Shown here: piece by piece, positions 46,511 through 57,141 of the stretch | Numbering within the stretch: position 1 is the first letter of the stretch | Layout of the letters: every line of letters begins with the position of its first letter | Source: Sugiyamaella lignohabitans | Taxonomy: Eukaryota; Ascomycota; Dipodascomycetes; Dipodascales; Trichomonascaceae | Assembly: GCF_001640025.1 (NCBI RefSeq) | Contig: NC_031672.1 | Coordinates: 4,650,001 to 4,714,000, forward strand | Reading direction: 5' to 3' | Length of the DNA: 64,000 nt | Made by a program: the position numbers and the translations under genes | Notes under the pieces: generated by a model | What the model was told of the DNA's origin: nothing | The model's input: the letters and a program-made list of their open reading frames with translations, nothing else | The model's database searches: none

Positions 46511-48556
46511 TGGAAAATGCAGTAGCTAGACTTGACAGTCTATACCTAAGAAAACAAAAAGAGTCCAGGAAGTTATGAAAAAAGGATGCTGATGCTGGTA
46601 CCAAAAGGGAGTAAGAAGACACTGGCACCAAACAGCTGCAACAATTGTAAGTTCACTATAGATGAAATTATTTTCAACAGAAGCTTTCAATCACAAGTAA
46701 ATAATAAATAATACAGTCCAGAGAAGTCTGACCGGGCCACAGAACCAAAAATAATTTCTATTGCATTTACTCAATTCTGATCACACACGGACAAGAAAGA
46801 ATAGAAAGATCCGAGCTTGAAATTTCTTGGAAGGACTAAAGAAAAAAAAAATCCTTATCGGTGTTTATGCCCTAACCCAGTTACAGATTACAAATGGATT
46901 TTAGCGAAATCGGGGGTCTATGGCGTATATAAGCATCGGTACTAGCGGATATGTGGAGCAGATCGATCTCTGAAGTGCGAGATTTCCGAAGAGATTTAAG
47001 TTAGTTAATTAAATTCATGGAGAATTTGAAGAATTTGTGGAGAAAGTGGGCTGTTAACTACACAAATGTCTTGGATTCCAGCATCTTACTTTTGAATTTC
47101 AAAATTTCACAGTCATATTCAGGTCAAATGTTGGCTCATATTATGCTGCTAACCTTAGCGGTTGTTTCGCTAAGAATAATGAGTCGGAGTGAATTAGAGA
47201 ATCAAGGGGTAACAAACCGAAATAAAAAGAGCCAAAAGATAGGAGAAGTTTAAAGTAAATATTTTTTTTAGGATGATATAATTGACGGGCCACTGTGCGA
47301 TACACGCACAGACAACGTGTGATTACTGCATTATCTACAGGCTGATTTCTCCTGAGAACAAAAAACATTCAAGCTGCACCAGAGGTTAAATTACCCCTAT
47401 TTTTCTTGACTATCAACTTTACTGCTTTATAGTGAGTATATTCCAATATTGTCGAAAACGCAGAAAATAGCAGCGCTTATCATTGCTGTATAAACTTATA
47501 CTTCAATAGTTAGTTTGAAGCTATGACTGTCAAAATACCCTGTTGCAGCCCCTATCTCCTGTCTACTCATTTCCCTCATTCCCATTTTTTTCTTTCTCAC
47601 TGACCACTATTTTGAAATACAGTCTTCCTGCCACTGAAAAATGGGTATTTTAGAAAATTCCCCCCAACAGATTAGAATCCCGTTTCGCAAGAGTTCTAAA
47701 GGCTCGCGAAGCGAGCACAACGGGGTCTGGGGCAGCGCCCCAGCCGCCGGAGGCAAATACCTACTCCTGACTGGTCTAGAGCCGTCTCCCAAAAGCAATT
47801 TGGCCAGATATTTGCCGGTAACACCACTAATGCACACGGTTGTGAAGCAATCTATCCCTCTTCTGATAATTTGCAGATAGCCCAGAGTTGAGAACGTTAT
47901 CCCAGGAGGGCCGATCACTTACTAATTACGGACGTCACTAACGGCGACGTTTGATGCATATCTCAATTAACCTATCAGAACCGTTTGAAGATCTGCCTCA
48001 TCCATTCCCAAAAAAAATAACATTGCATGCCTCAAACGTCAAAACCAGATCCGATAAGAGTCCTACAAATAAAACGGCCTGGTAAGATTGGACTCTAAAA
48101 AACACTCCTATCGAGATTTATGTGACTTTTGGTTTAATTTTTGAAAAATTCTGACTCCTGGATGGAGAAGTGGCCAGGAAAGAATTTTTATGTAGGGGAG
48201 TTGTATTCTGGACCCGCCTGTCTTATCCCTGTTGTCGTGCTGTGCGCTTTTTTTCATGCGTGTTTCATGGCTGCCGATGATTGACAGTCTTCCCTTCACA
48301 AGACACCTTGCTGCTGGAGTGATGCACATTCAATTGACAGAAGCTGCATCATCAGGAGAGCTCAGGTGAGGGGTGGGCCAATCCCACCCACATGCACTTA
48401 AAAATAATAAAAAGGGATGGCTTCGCCAGGCCCTGAACTCACTAGTAGCTAGCTTTAGTCATACACTCTTCGTGACTATTATTTCATTTGTCAGTTTATT
48501 CTTTTGACCAGTTTTTCTAGCAAGCTTTATGCTCGGCACTTATTGAACGTTTTATC
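46511..48556. other. Divergent intergenic region, TFIIIA / Ste5-like
   Basis: 2.0 kb. It holds a right arm of the hairpin element (47701-47755) and a TATATAAG at 46924-46931 that precedes an ATG frame of 78 codons (47017-47253). That frame (MENLKNLWRKWAVNYTNV...) shows no family features. A plausible promoter for the Ste5-like gene lies at its right end. Confidence 0.5.
47701..47755 (-). repeat. Hairpin element, right arm with alternative hairpin (copy 18)
   Basis: Begins GGCTCGC-GAA-GCGAGC and continues CTGGGGC-AGC-GCCCCAG to GGAGGCA. Confidence 0.9.
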
Positions 48557-51500
48557 ATGACTTCAAAGCCAGTGGTGTTTTTCAGGTGAGTTTTATTAAA
48601 AGTACGCGATGCAGACGGTACCACTCTTTGGTACGATTTGCATAAGCCGGCATAACTATTATGTACACAAGATAGAAAAGAATATGAAGACATGTAGTAC
48701 TAACAGTGGATCCAGTATGAACGATCTCTTGGATCAAGAGAGTCCTACTACTCCTCGGTTCAAAACATCTTTTCATCCTTATGATGAGCAACCGAAAAGT
48801 GATCCACCAAACTTCAACGCCTTGTTTGGGACGTCGCATCTCATTCGGTCATCTACCTCCTCCACAAGCTCTTCAGGTGGCCGCCGTACCAGTGATGGAA
48901 GTAATGCTTCTCTTACTACATTTAGTCGTGCTTCGAACTTCTTGAAGTTTGGTAAAAGCAAGCACAACTCGGCCTCTTCCACATCCACATCCAGTTCCAC
49001 CGGAAACAGGCGTATTGGAGTGAAACCAAACTCAGAAGCGAAGAGGTTATCCACTAGCTCGTTATCTTCGTTAACAGCGCTAACACCGATTCCAAGATCA
49101 ATCACCTCATTCCCCAAAGTTGCACCGTTGAAAATTGCTAAACAAAAGCCATCAATAAAAGTTAATGATGAACCATCTTCTATCAAAGAAAAAGAAAATA
49201 GTGGGCATCCTGATACTCCACCAAAAGTTATTCCATTCATATACAAGGCGACTAACACGCCGTATCTTGCTAATACGTTGGTAGACGACAGATGCTGCTT
49301 TTGCGAAGACCCATTACAGCTAATGCTAGAGGATGAAGATTTTGTGACTTTATTGTGCAGCCATGTCGCACACTTCCATTGCTTGAAATATTTGATCGAT
49401 ATGGAATTTGTCACGCCTGAAGATCTGGAGAAAGGAATGCCTGCCTGCCCCACATGCGATGAAATAGCCATGCCTACCGAAAAAGAAGTGTATCATGAGC
49501 TTATCAAACAAAGACTACTCGAGCCCAAATTCCATACATACAAAGTGGATTATGACGAGCCTTACAGAAATCACACTTTGGAGACTATACCAGCGTCCCC
49601 TACAGAGTCAGACTCTTTTGATGGTCTCATAGGATCACCTCCACCATTAACACCATCAGGGCAAAGCTCAAATGTAACAGAGGGGAGTCCAGACTCGTAT
49701 TTATCTAGTCCTGGACGTCCAGAAATTGGCAGCTATGAATTCCATACTGAAGAGGACGAAAACAATTATGAACTGGGGTCCCGCGAAGACAGATCCTTAT
49801 CAAGACCAGATCCAGTGAAACCTCAATTTAGCGAGCCTAGTCGACCCTCTATCGCGCAAATACCAGCTGGAAACCGCAACACTGTTGTGCTGAAGCCATT
49901 ACCACCAGGAATTTCAATCGACACTGAGCTTGAGAAAGTGGCCATATCTGATTCAGAACAGTATGTGAGTTGCCTACTTACCGTAAATGTACCTGAAGAC
50001 TTTTACACATCGCAGCTGCGATACAAGCGCACACCTGAAGATTTAGATAATGGTCGTAAAGTCACCAAACGCCTTGCCAAGCCTTATATGGACCGGAATA
50101 AGTCGGACATTTATCGTTATGGGGCGCTGAGAATGTATGACGAATTTTATTTGTCTCGAGATTTGAATAGCTGGCAACTCATGACATGCTATATGTACCC
50201 CAAGATCCTTGTTTTGGCTCGTGATTTCAGAGATGAGGATGATCCAGATGTATATGGCCAAAAGCTGCGTGTAAAAGGCGAGGTGCTCCTTTCTGAGTAT
50301 TTACGATCTGTGTCAGTATTAACTGAAAATGGAACTATGCTCCATTTGTCTATGGACTCACAAGATTTTCCAGATCTCTATCTGTCATCGCGAAACCCAG
50401 CTATTATTGATGCTTGGCGAGCGGCACTCTTAGACCCGACCCTCCAGTTTCATATCCATAAAGATATTAAAAGTCACAACGAGTTTCGTCGAAGTTCTTT
50501 GGTCAATACAAGAACTTTTTCTCCAGTGTCACCAATTAGCGTTCGGCCTCCTGTTGATGCTGTTCTTGTATTGCCAGTGACAGGTTTTGCAGTGGAGGAT
50601 TTGAAGTTTCCCACGCTTCGACTATGCGTCACTACTCTTCTCGAAAACATGGGGCAATTCGACAGACTTTCAGTCATTTTGTACAATAGCAGAGTCGGGA
50701 TTTTTAGGAAAACTGATTTTATTAACCAACATTGGTCTGGCTGGAAAGAAACCTTGAGAAACATAACTCCCTCAGCCAGCGACGGTAATAAGAATGATTT
50801 GTTTGGCGCGCTTTATGTGTGCCGACAATTGTTATCCACGAGAGAAGAGCCTCGTCCTGTATCATCAGTGTACATTGTGAATGACTCGAGCTATTTCACA
50901 ACTGAGAAAATGCCAAATTATGAGGAAACCATTTCCTACTTCCAAACCAATTCAGTTTCTATCCATACATTTGGTGTCACTATAAACCACATCTCTGACG
51001 GACTGGCGGGGGTCTCTTCAGTTACAGGGGGTACTTATCTCTATACCCGGGACTGGTCTGAACTGCCGCAATCCCTATTATCAAGGTTCAAGACAGACCA
51101 GACTTTTACACATCGTCGAGTACGAATCAATTTTAAACCCAGTAACCGTACGTCAATTACTAGTATTAGCGGCGTGGAGACGGCAATTAAAGCAGAGGTT
51201 CTGCAAAGCATTGACGGAAGCCTGGCCAGGAACGTCACCAAAAAGAGTTTTGAATCAGTCGACTTTCAAACTGTGACATTGGGTGGTTTATATGCGGGCC
51301 AGACTCGGTCATTCTTGGTGCAAATATCGATTCCTCCCGAAGAGATAGTGCCCAAAAGTGAGGATTGGGAGCAACAGCGCGAAATGATGATGGAGCTCTT
51401 TACTGCTAAGCTGTCATACAGTGGTTTCGGAGAGGACAATGGACAAGCTGAAGATATCGATCTGGGCGTAAGAGCAACTGCGAACATTCTTGTGTACTCG

Positions 51501-52139
51501 GAAAATGGCAATCATGGACTACCATCAGGAAACGAAGTTGCTGAATTCAATCAACGGTTCAGTACTTGCAGTAGCATCTATAGCCCGACATACCCACGGA
51601 CTGATATGGACAGGGACTCTTTGTATTTGAACAATCTCCCGCCATCTCCTCTTTATGGAGACCTTCTGATTACATTTGACTTGCTTCGAGCACCGCTATT
51701 CCTTTCTTGTGACAGGCATAGCATGCGAGTAGCCCGACGGAGAATTCAATTGGTAGCAGCCAGAACACTTGAGAATGCCCTGCTACAATGTGCGACTGGT
51801 TCTCCACGAGATGCTCATAAAAGTCTTGACGAGTGTCGGCCCATTTTGAGAGGTATATTTGAAGTAGCCATGACCGATCCTCAAACAACCCAACTTGCAC
51901 TCGAGACGAAAGCACTTTTAAAAGTTCTTGACAAGGACATTGGAGTCATCTCGGAAAAGATACTCCGTCCCATTGCATTTGCCTCAGACGTTCGCAATTG
52001 GGTCATTCAAACCATTGGTGTGCTAAGGAGCCAGAAGGCATTTACATTGAGATCTCCTATCGAGGAAATGTTTTATTTTCCACAGGACACTCCGATAACA
52101 AAAGATGTCAGTGAAGGGTATTCGCTACAAGTTGTTTAG
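48557..52139 (+). CDS. STE5: MAPK scaffold protein, Ste5/Far1 family
   Basis: Exon 1 is 48557-48585 (MTSKPVVFF plus two bases), exon 2 is 48707-52139; the 121-nt intron has GTGAGT and TACTAACAG and the join gives FFSGSSMNDL. 1153 residues. After a Ser-rich N-terminus, residues about 205-260 form a RING-H2-type domain (CCFCEDP ... CSHVAHFHC ... CPTC). A PH-like region lies at about 480-590 (YDEFYLSRDLNSWQLMTCYM). A VWA-like domain follows at about 625-840 (AVLVLPVTG, RLSVILYNSRVGIF, then FGVTINH). RING + PH + VWA in this order is diagnostic of the Ste5/Far1 family, which tethers pheromone-pathway kinases and G-beta-gamma at the plasma membrane. Whether it acts as Ste5, Far1, or an ancestral form of both is unknown. 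Confidence 0.82.
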
Positions 52140-52452
52140 TGGTTGTTTCTTGTTTTCGCTCCTTGCTCTTACACACGGACTTTACGAAAAATCTGCCTAG
52201 GATATAAACTAGATAATAATATATTTACATGTTTTAAACTGCCATTTCTTAGAATGTTTGTGGACTTATAGACAGATCATAGACAGATCATAGACAGATC
52301 ATAGACAGATCATAGACAGATCATTGGCAATCATAGACTCATCATAGAGAGTCATAGATTCATTATAGACTCATCATATAGAAAGTCATAGATTCATCAT
52401 AGACAGATCATAGGCAGATCATCGGCAGTCATAGACTCATCGTAGAATTAAT
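52140..52452. other. Convergent gap between Ste5-like and translin genes
   Basis: The 313-nt gap is AT-rich, and its translin-proximal half is filled by an 11-bp minisatellite in place of a hairpin element. Confidence 0.6.
52266..52445. repeat. 11-bp minisatellite (TAGACAGATCA)n
   Basis: Five near-perfect units of TAGACAGATCA are followed by degenerate units (TAGACTCATCA, TAGATTCATTA) up to seven bases from the translin stop codon. Confidence 0.95.
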
Positions 52453-53166
52453 TTAAACAGCTACCCCACGAACAGCTAAATCATACACCACCTCCTCGAC
52501 TTTCTTCACGTCATATTTAAGACTGTCGAACCGTCTACGTAAACTATCGTTTTTCAGGTTCAGTGCCATAAACGACGCCTGGATCTCTTTGACAAAAATC
52601 TCAATTTTCTTTGGGAAAGAGGTGAACCCAGCGGTAACAGAAGTGATAGCTAACCTGGCAAGCTCATTGGACACCGACACAACAGCTTGCAAGTACTCAT
52701 CACAGGTCAAGTGGAACACATCAGGAGGACTTTCAAAGTCCGATTCAAACGGACAGCCAAACACAGCAGTGATCTCACTTGGAGCTAGCAAAGAAATCTG
52801 TGAATCAGTGCTCAGACTTCTAATGATATGGGCCATCATGGAAACATACACCACATTCTGAATTCCATGTGTCCACACGCCATTGTACTTGTAGAATGGA
52901 TACTTCGAAACAACTGCAATAAGATCTTTGACCTTAGACTGCGCAATTGCAACTGATTCATCCAAAGATTCACTAACAGAGCCTAAAAAAGCTCTCGAAT
53001 CAGCGTCAACCGCAGCATTGTACGAATGGATCCGGGCCGTCCTCCTCGCACAGATCCTGTACGCATCGTCGACTTCTTCAACCGCAGCCTTGATCTCGTC
53101 CTTCACTCTAACATTCTCCACCGACTTCTTCTGTAAGCTATCAAAAATAGCCTCCACCGACGACAT
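52453..53166 (-). CDS. TSN1: Translin
   Basis: 237 residues, the standard translin length. The C-terminal block LKNDSLRRRFDSLKYDVKKVEEVVYDLAVRG is nearly identical to the conserved translin signature, and the whole protein is alpha-helical. Translin forms an octameric ring that binds single-stranded RNA/DNA; with Trax it makes the C3PO nuclease that processes small RNAs and tRNA precursors. It is absent from S. cerevisiae but present in S. pombe and many filamentous fungi; a Trax gene is not in this window. A CACGTG lies 55 nt before the ATG. The stop codon adjoins the 11-bp minisatellite. Confidence 0.95.
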   Translation of the reverse strand: MSSVEAIFDSLQKKSVENVRVKDEIKAAVEEVDDAYRICARRTARIHSYNAAVDADSRAFLGSVSESLDESVAIAQSKVKDLIAVVSKYPFYKYNGVWTHGIQNVVYVSMMAHIIRSLSTDSQISLLAPSEITAVFGCPFESDFESPPDVFHLTCDEYLQAVVSVSNELARLAITSVTAGFTSFPKKIEIFVKEIQASFMALNLKNDSLRRRFDSLKYDVKKVEEVVYDLAVRGVAV

Positions 53167-53220
53167 CTCTACTCTCTCTTCACCACTTCACTTCCCAGGT
53201 ATGAAAAACACTACCAAGGT

Positions 53221-53226
53221 CACGTG
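53221..53226. promoter_or_regulatory. CACGTG E-box upstream of translin
   Basis: GTCACGTGAT, 54 nt before the translin start codon. Confidence 0.45.
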
Positions 53227-53250
53227 ATCGCCTGACTCGGGGTGGGTTCC

Positions 53251-53313
53251 AGCCTCCGGCGGCTGGGGCTCCGCCCCAGACCCCGTAGCTCCTCTCGCTT
53301 CGCTCGAGTCGGG
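53251..53313 (+). repeat. Hairpin element, left arm (copy 19)
   Basis: Single arm beginning GCCTCC and ending CTCGAGTCGGG, 25 nt from the CACGTG. Confidence 0.92.
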
Positions 53314-53899
53314 TGTCTGGGTGTCTGTCAAGTTCGTAAGTTTGTTCAAACGGACTTTGGAGGGAAAGTAGGGTGGCCGAGGAGAGAAGCTGTAGAAGTG
53401 GGTTTATCCTCAGTACAGGGCCTGAAAGTGATTGAGTACATTCTATACAGATAAGAATGTGTCAGCCAGGTCTCATGATACGCCAATTGAACTAGTCTTA
53501 ACCCGACAAGTCGACCAGATCTCGAAGGGGGCCATTTAACAACAAGCGAAACTAGTCCCGGGTCAGACACCCCTTGAAAACATCACGTGATCATACGTGC
53601 TTAAGATGGGCCAACAATAACGCCTTCAAAACCAAGTTCAGACACTTAAAAAAGTAAAATTCTAGTATAAAACGGCACAGCAAACATAATAAAGCAACTC
53701 CCAACCCTCGAATCGCTCATTCAAACCATAATTAAGACCCCGTAAACGGCCAGAGGTAAATGACCCCGTTAATAAAATATCACTAATATCCGCCCCAACA
53801 TCGGGACCACGATAATCACGAACCGCTTACCAACCCAGTATATTCCGCATCACACCCCTCCAACCCCCAAGCACCCCGCCAAACCACCCACCCCACGCC

Positions 53900-53960
53900 C
53901 GACTCGAGCGAAGCGAGAGGAGCCACGGGGTCTGGGGCGGAGCCCCAGCCGCCGGAGGCA
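53900..53960 (-). repeat. Hairpin element, right arm (copy 20)
   Basis: Single arm, 586 nt after left arm copy 19. Confidence 0.92.
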
Positions 53961-54214
53961 ACCCCCCCACTCTACCAATCACCCCCTGAGCCCGGATCCC
54001 ACGCAGGGCTAGGGTGGAAACGTACCCCGCCCTGGGTGAGCCAGCCGCGTGGCCGGGGCCCTCCTATCAGAACCGAGTTAATGTTAGCTTATTAAAGGAG
54101 CAGCAGGAATCTGCAGGGCGAGGTCTCGAAACATGCCGCCAGCATGCAGGTCGGTAGGGCTGGACCCAAATATCCTTTGTGATGCGAAGCCCGCTAGCCG
54201 ACCGACAGAATAAG

Positions 54215-54222
54215 TATAAATA
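54215..54222 (+). promoter_or_regulatory. TATA box of CCP1
   Basis: TATAAATA about 370 nt before the ATG; the distance is explained by the 5' UTR intron between them. Confidence 0.6.
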
Positions 54223-54392
54223 GGTGGGGTGGGGTCGATGTAAAGCGTGGTGTGTTTTTGTTTTCGACCATTTGTGTTTCAAGTGTTTGTTGGACTTTTT
54301 TGGACTTTTTGAACTGGTAAAAACATTGCAATTGAACTCTAAAGGTCCGTGTCTACTCTCCACCTGGGGTTTTCATTTGAGGGTCGCAATTG

Positions 54393-54530
54393 TGCCTCCG
54401 GCGGCTGGGGCTCCGCCCCAGACCCCGTTGCTCCTCTCGCTTCGCTCGAGTCGTTGCTAGGTGGGTGACGAATATCTTCTGCAAAGCAGGAGCTATGGGG
54501 TCTGGGGCGTAGCCCTAGCTGTCGGAGGCA
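54393..54530. repeat. Palindromic hairpin element, two-armed copy 21
   Basis: Full but diverged copy inside the CCP1 5' UTR intron. It is flanked on both sides by CAATTG, which could be a target duplication or an extension of the palindrome. Confidence 0.93.
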
Positions 54531-54587
54531 CAATTGGCCCCGCCAAAAATCCGGATCCAAGATCGGGAGTACTAACACCAATTGCAG

Positions 54588-55757
54588 ATGTCTTCACTTC
54601 GTCTTGCTAAGCTTCCTTTCAAGAGGGGTCTTTTGAACGCCAGTCGTGTAGCTGGTGGCAGTGGTGCTCGTTTGGGCGTTTCAGCTCGTCATTTTTCGAG
54701 AACTGTCGGCAGAGCTCAGGAGGCTGCGAAGCCAAAGGCCGAGCCTAAGGTCGAGCCAAATGCCGGTGCTGGCGCTGGTGCTGGAGCCGGTGGTAGTTCG
54801 GGTGGTAGTGGTTTTGGCACTTTCGCTGTTGTTTTGGGTGCTGCCGCTGCTGGTTATTATGGATATACCCAGTTTTATGCTGGAAGTGATAGTACTGATG
54901 CTGCTGCTAAGGATGCTGGTATTAAGACCTTTGACGATTATAAGAAGGTTTACGAGGCCATTGCTAAGAAATTGGTGGATGACGACGACTATGACGATGG
55001 ATCTTATGGACCAGTACTTGTTCGTCTCGCATGGCATGCTTCTGGTAGTTACAGTAAAGTGTCTGCCGATGGTGGTTCGGGTGCTGGTACTATGAGATTC
55101 GCTAAAGAGATCGGTTATGGTGCCAATGCTGGTTTGGATAACGGTCGTAAATTCTTGAAGAGCATCCACGACGAGTTCCCATGGCTGTCACACGGTGATT
55201 TGTATACTTTGGGAGGAGTTGTTGCTATTCAAGAGTTGGGAGGTCCTACTATTCCATGGAGAGCCGGTCGTGTTGACCAGGCCGAGAGTGCTACTGCTCC
55301 TGATGGCCGTCTTCCTGATGCTTCACAGGAATCTGACCATATCCGAACCATTTTCTATCGTATGGGATTCAACGACCAGGAAATCGTCGCTCTTATTGGA
55401 GCCCATGCTCTTGGCAGATGTCACACTCAAAACTCGGGTTATGATGGCCCCTGGACCTTTTCTCCTACCACTTTCACCAACGACTTCTTCAAGCTTTTGA
55501 TCGATGAAAAATGGCACATTCGTAAGTGGGACGGACCCAAGCAGTACGAAGACGACAAGACCAAGTCGCTCATGATGCTTCCTGCCGACTACGCTCTTGT
55601 CAAAGACAAGGAGTTCAAGAAGTGGGTTGTCAAGTATGCCAACGACAGCGACCTCTTCTTCAAAGACTTTGCCAAGGCTTTCAGCACTCTGCTGGAGCTC
55701 GGTGTCAAGTTCAAGGCCGACACTCCTGTCTGGGAGTTCCCCACCGTCAATGCTTAG
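54588..55757 (+). CDS. CCP1: Cytochrome c peroxidase, mitochondrial
   Basis: 389 residues from the ATG at 54588. TACTAACACCAATTGCAG ends exactly at this ATG, so an intron in the 5' UTR (carrying hairpin element copy 21) abuts the start codon; the donor (perhaps GTAAAA at about 54318) is uncertain. A basic leader (residues 1-40) is followed by an Ala/Gly/Pro-rich linker and one hydrophobic segment ([18 protein letters not shown]), the bipartite presequence of an intermembrane-space protein. Peroxidase signatures: distal VRLAWHASG (Arg, Trp, His) and proximal heme ligand in [10 protein letters not shown]; the Trp of WDGP and D-W pair region follow. It reduces hydrogen peroxide with electrons from cytochrome c. 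Converges with PAM17. Confidence 0.96.
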   Translation: MSSLRLAKLPFKRGLLNASRVAGGSGARLGVSARHFSRTVGRAQEAAKPKAEPKVEPNAGAGAGAGAGGSSGGSGFGTFAVVLGAAAAGYYGYTQFYAGSDSTDAAAKDAGIKTFDDYKKVYEAIAKKLVDDDDYDDGSYGPVLVRLAWHASGSYSKVSADGGSGAGTMRFAKEIGYGANAGLDNGRKFLKSIHDEFPWLSHGDLYTLGGVVAIQELGGPTIPWRAGRVDQAESATAPDGRLPDASQESDHIRTIFYRMGFNDQEIVALIGAHALGRCHTQNSGYDGPWTFSPTTFTNDFFKLLIDEKWHIRKWDGPKQYEDDKTKSLMMLPADYALVKDKEFKKWVVKYANDSDLFFKDFAKAFSTLLELGVKFKADTPVWEFPTVNA

Positions 55758-55819
55758 GCAAACTGTTGACGTTATATAATCCAATTCATCTGACGATTTC
55801 TTATTTTGGGGGAGGCTCG

Positions 55820-55880
55820 TGCCTCCGGCGGCTGGGGCTCCGCCCCAGACCCCGCTGCTCCTCTCGCTGCGCTCGAGTCG
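55820..55880 (+). repeat. Hairpin element, left arm (copy 22)
   Basis: Single arm midway in the convergent CCP1/PAM17 gap (62 and 75 nt from the stops); loop TGC in CTCTCGC-TGC-GCTCGAG. Confidence 0.93.
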
Positions 55881-55955
55881 TTGCGTCGACGGTGCCAGCA
55901 AGTATGGGCTGGGATTCGATAAATATTTACATAAATTATAGAAGAAAGACAAAGC

Positions 55956-56711
55956 TTAGACAAAGGTCTCGGTCTTCTTACGGTAGACTCTGCCGTCTCT
56001 GAGCCATTGTCTGTAGTCTTTGAGAGATCCGATCTTTTCTCCGTAGTAATCGGTAACGGGATTGGTGTAACTCTGACTACGGGGATCGGGTCTGTTGCGC
56101 TTGATGTGACGCAAAAACTCAACGTCTTTCTTGACAAATGCGCCAAATTGCTTTCTGATGGATGCCTTGAACACAAGGGCTCCAAGAGTAGGTCCGGCTA
56201 AGTAGCCTAAACCACCGCTAACAATGAGAGCAACTGACAGAACCTTGATAGGGTCAAATCCGTAGATAAGGGCAGTGGGATCGATTTCAACATTGGCAAC
56301 AGCTCCCCATCCAATCAAAATACCACCGAAAGTGGTGATGACCGAGGAAATCACATTGATCTTTCTACGTTTGATACGGAGTGCAAGAAACTCGTTCCAG
56401 GTCAGAGGGTGCTCAGAAGAAGCAGACGTAGTTGAAGCACCCGAAGGACCAGTAGTTTTAGCCTCTGTGACCTTTTCGCTATTCTTGAGAGTTCTAGCAG
56501 AGTGAAACAAGCTAGTCTTGATAATATTGGAGCTTTTCATAGCCAATGGTTGGAGTCTGGGTTGACGAAGTACACTCGATAATGGACTTGTGAACATGGT
56601 TCGATGGATGTTGCTGGTCAGGAAAGGACGAGCTGCGATATTACGACCACTGCTGCGAACAGTTTGCTTGGCCAGTTGGTGGAGAGACGACTGTAGAATG
56701 GAAGCAGACAT
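55956..56711 (-). CDS. PAM17: Presequence translocase-associated motor subunit Pam17
   Basis: 251 residues from the ATG at 56711. The first ~90 residues are basic and Ser-rich, a long mitochondrial leader. The family core starts at LTWNEFLALRIKRRKIN, followed by two membrane helices (VISSVITTFGGILIGWGAV and VLSVALIVSGGLGYLAGP) and the conserved tail FLRHIKRNRPDPRSQSYTNPVTDYYGEKIGS to DYRQWLRDGR. Pam17 sits in the inner membrane and organises the Pam16-Pam18 module of the TIM23 import motor. Upstream lies the divergent SLX9 gene. The match to the family is strong throughout the core. Confidence 0.96.
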   Translation of the reverse strand: MSASILQSSLHQLAKQTVRSSGRNIAARPFLTSNIHRTMFTSPLSSVLRQPRLQPLAMKSSNIIKTSLFHSARTLKNSEKVTEAKTTGPSGASTTSASSEHPLTWNEFLALRIKRRKINVISSVITTFGGILIGWGAVANVEIDPTALIYGFDPIKVLSVALIVSGGLGYLAGPTLGALVFKASIRKQFGAFVKKDVEFLRHIKRNRPDPRSQSYTNPVTDYYGEKIGSLKDYRQWLRDGRVYRKKTETFV

Positions 56712-57141
56712 TTTGAAAGTGTTTTGAATCAGAAAGTTCAATCTATAGCACCGACAGTCTTGTGGATCAGGTCTAACATGCAATAGTGAATTGTCTGCTA
56801 AAAGTATTAGCAGATTGGTTGACGTTCAGAGTCCTTTAAACGAATAGACTATCAAGGTGAGGTATCGGGGTGATACATTTGTATACCATATTTCGGAGTT
56901 CATATGAGAGAAACCCTATAAATAAGGGACTCAATAGACCAGAAGGGCTAGATTGGCAAGAAAAATTTGTTAAATTAAAAATATAAGAAAGAAGATAAAC
57001 CATTTAAGAGCTCTCTCAAAAATAGATGCTAGATTACCCAAACCGCTATCTCAGGATATTCTATCTGAACGGCTGATATCAAGCGTTGATAAGAAATAAA
57101 ATATTCCGGTTGAATGTGAAAAAGTCAGCGAACTATCAACT
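56712..57141. other. Divergent promoter region, PAM17 / SLX9
   Basis: 430 bp, AT-rich; no further features recognised. Confidence 0.5.

Larger units (their letters stand above)
53167..54587. other. Divergent region upstream of CCP1
   Basis: 1.4 kb. It contains CACGTG at 53221-53226 and 53584-53589, a left arm (53251) and a right arm (53900) of the hairpin element, a GC-rich segment at about 53860-54200, a TATA box, and the 5' UTR intron of CCP1. Confidence 0.6.

Noticed and set aside
53985..54200. Structured non-coding RNA in the GC-rich segment before CCP1
   Set aside because: Some short complementary stretches exist, but none of the conserved motifs of RNase P, MRP, SRP or snRNAs could be identified.
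54387..54536. Target-site duplication CAATTG around copy 21
   Set aside because: CAATTG is itself a palindrome, so it may be part of the inverted repeat; other copies show no consistent duplication.
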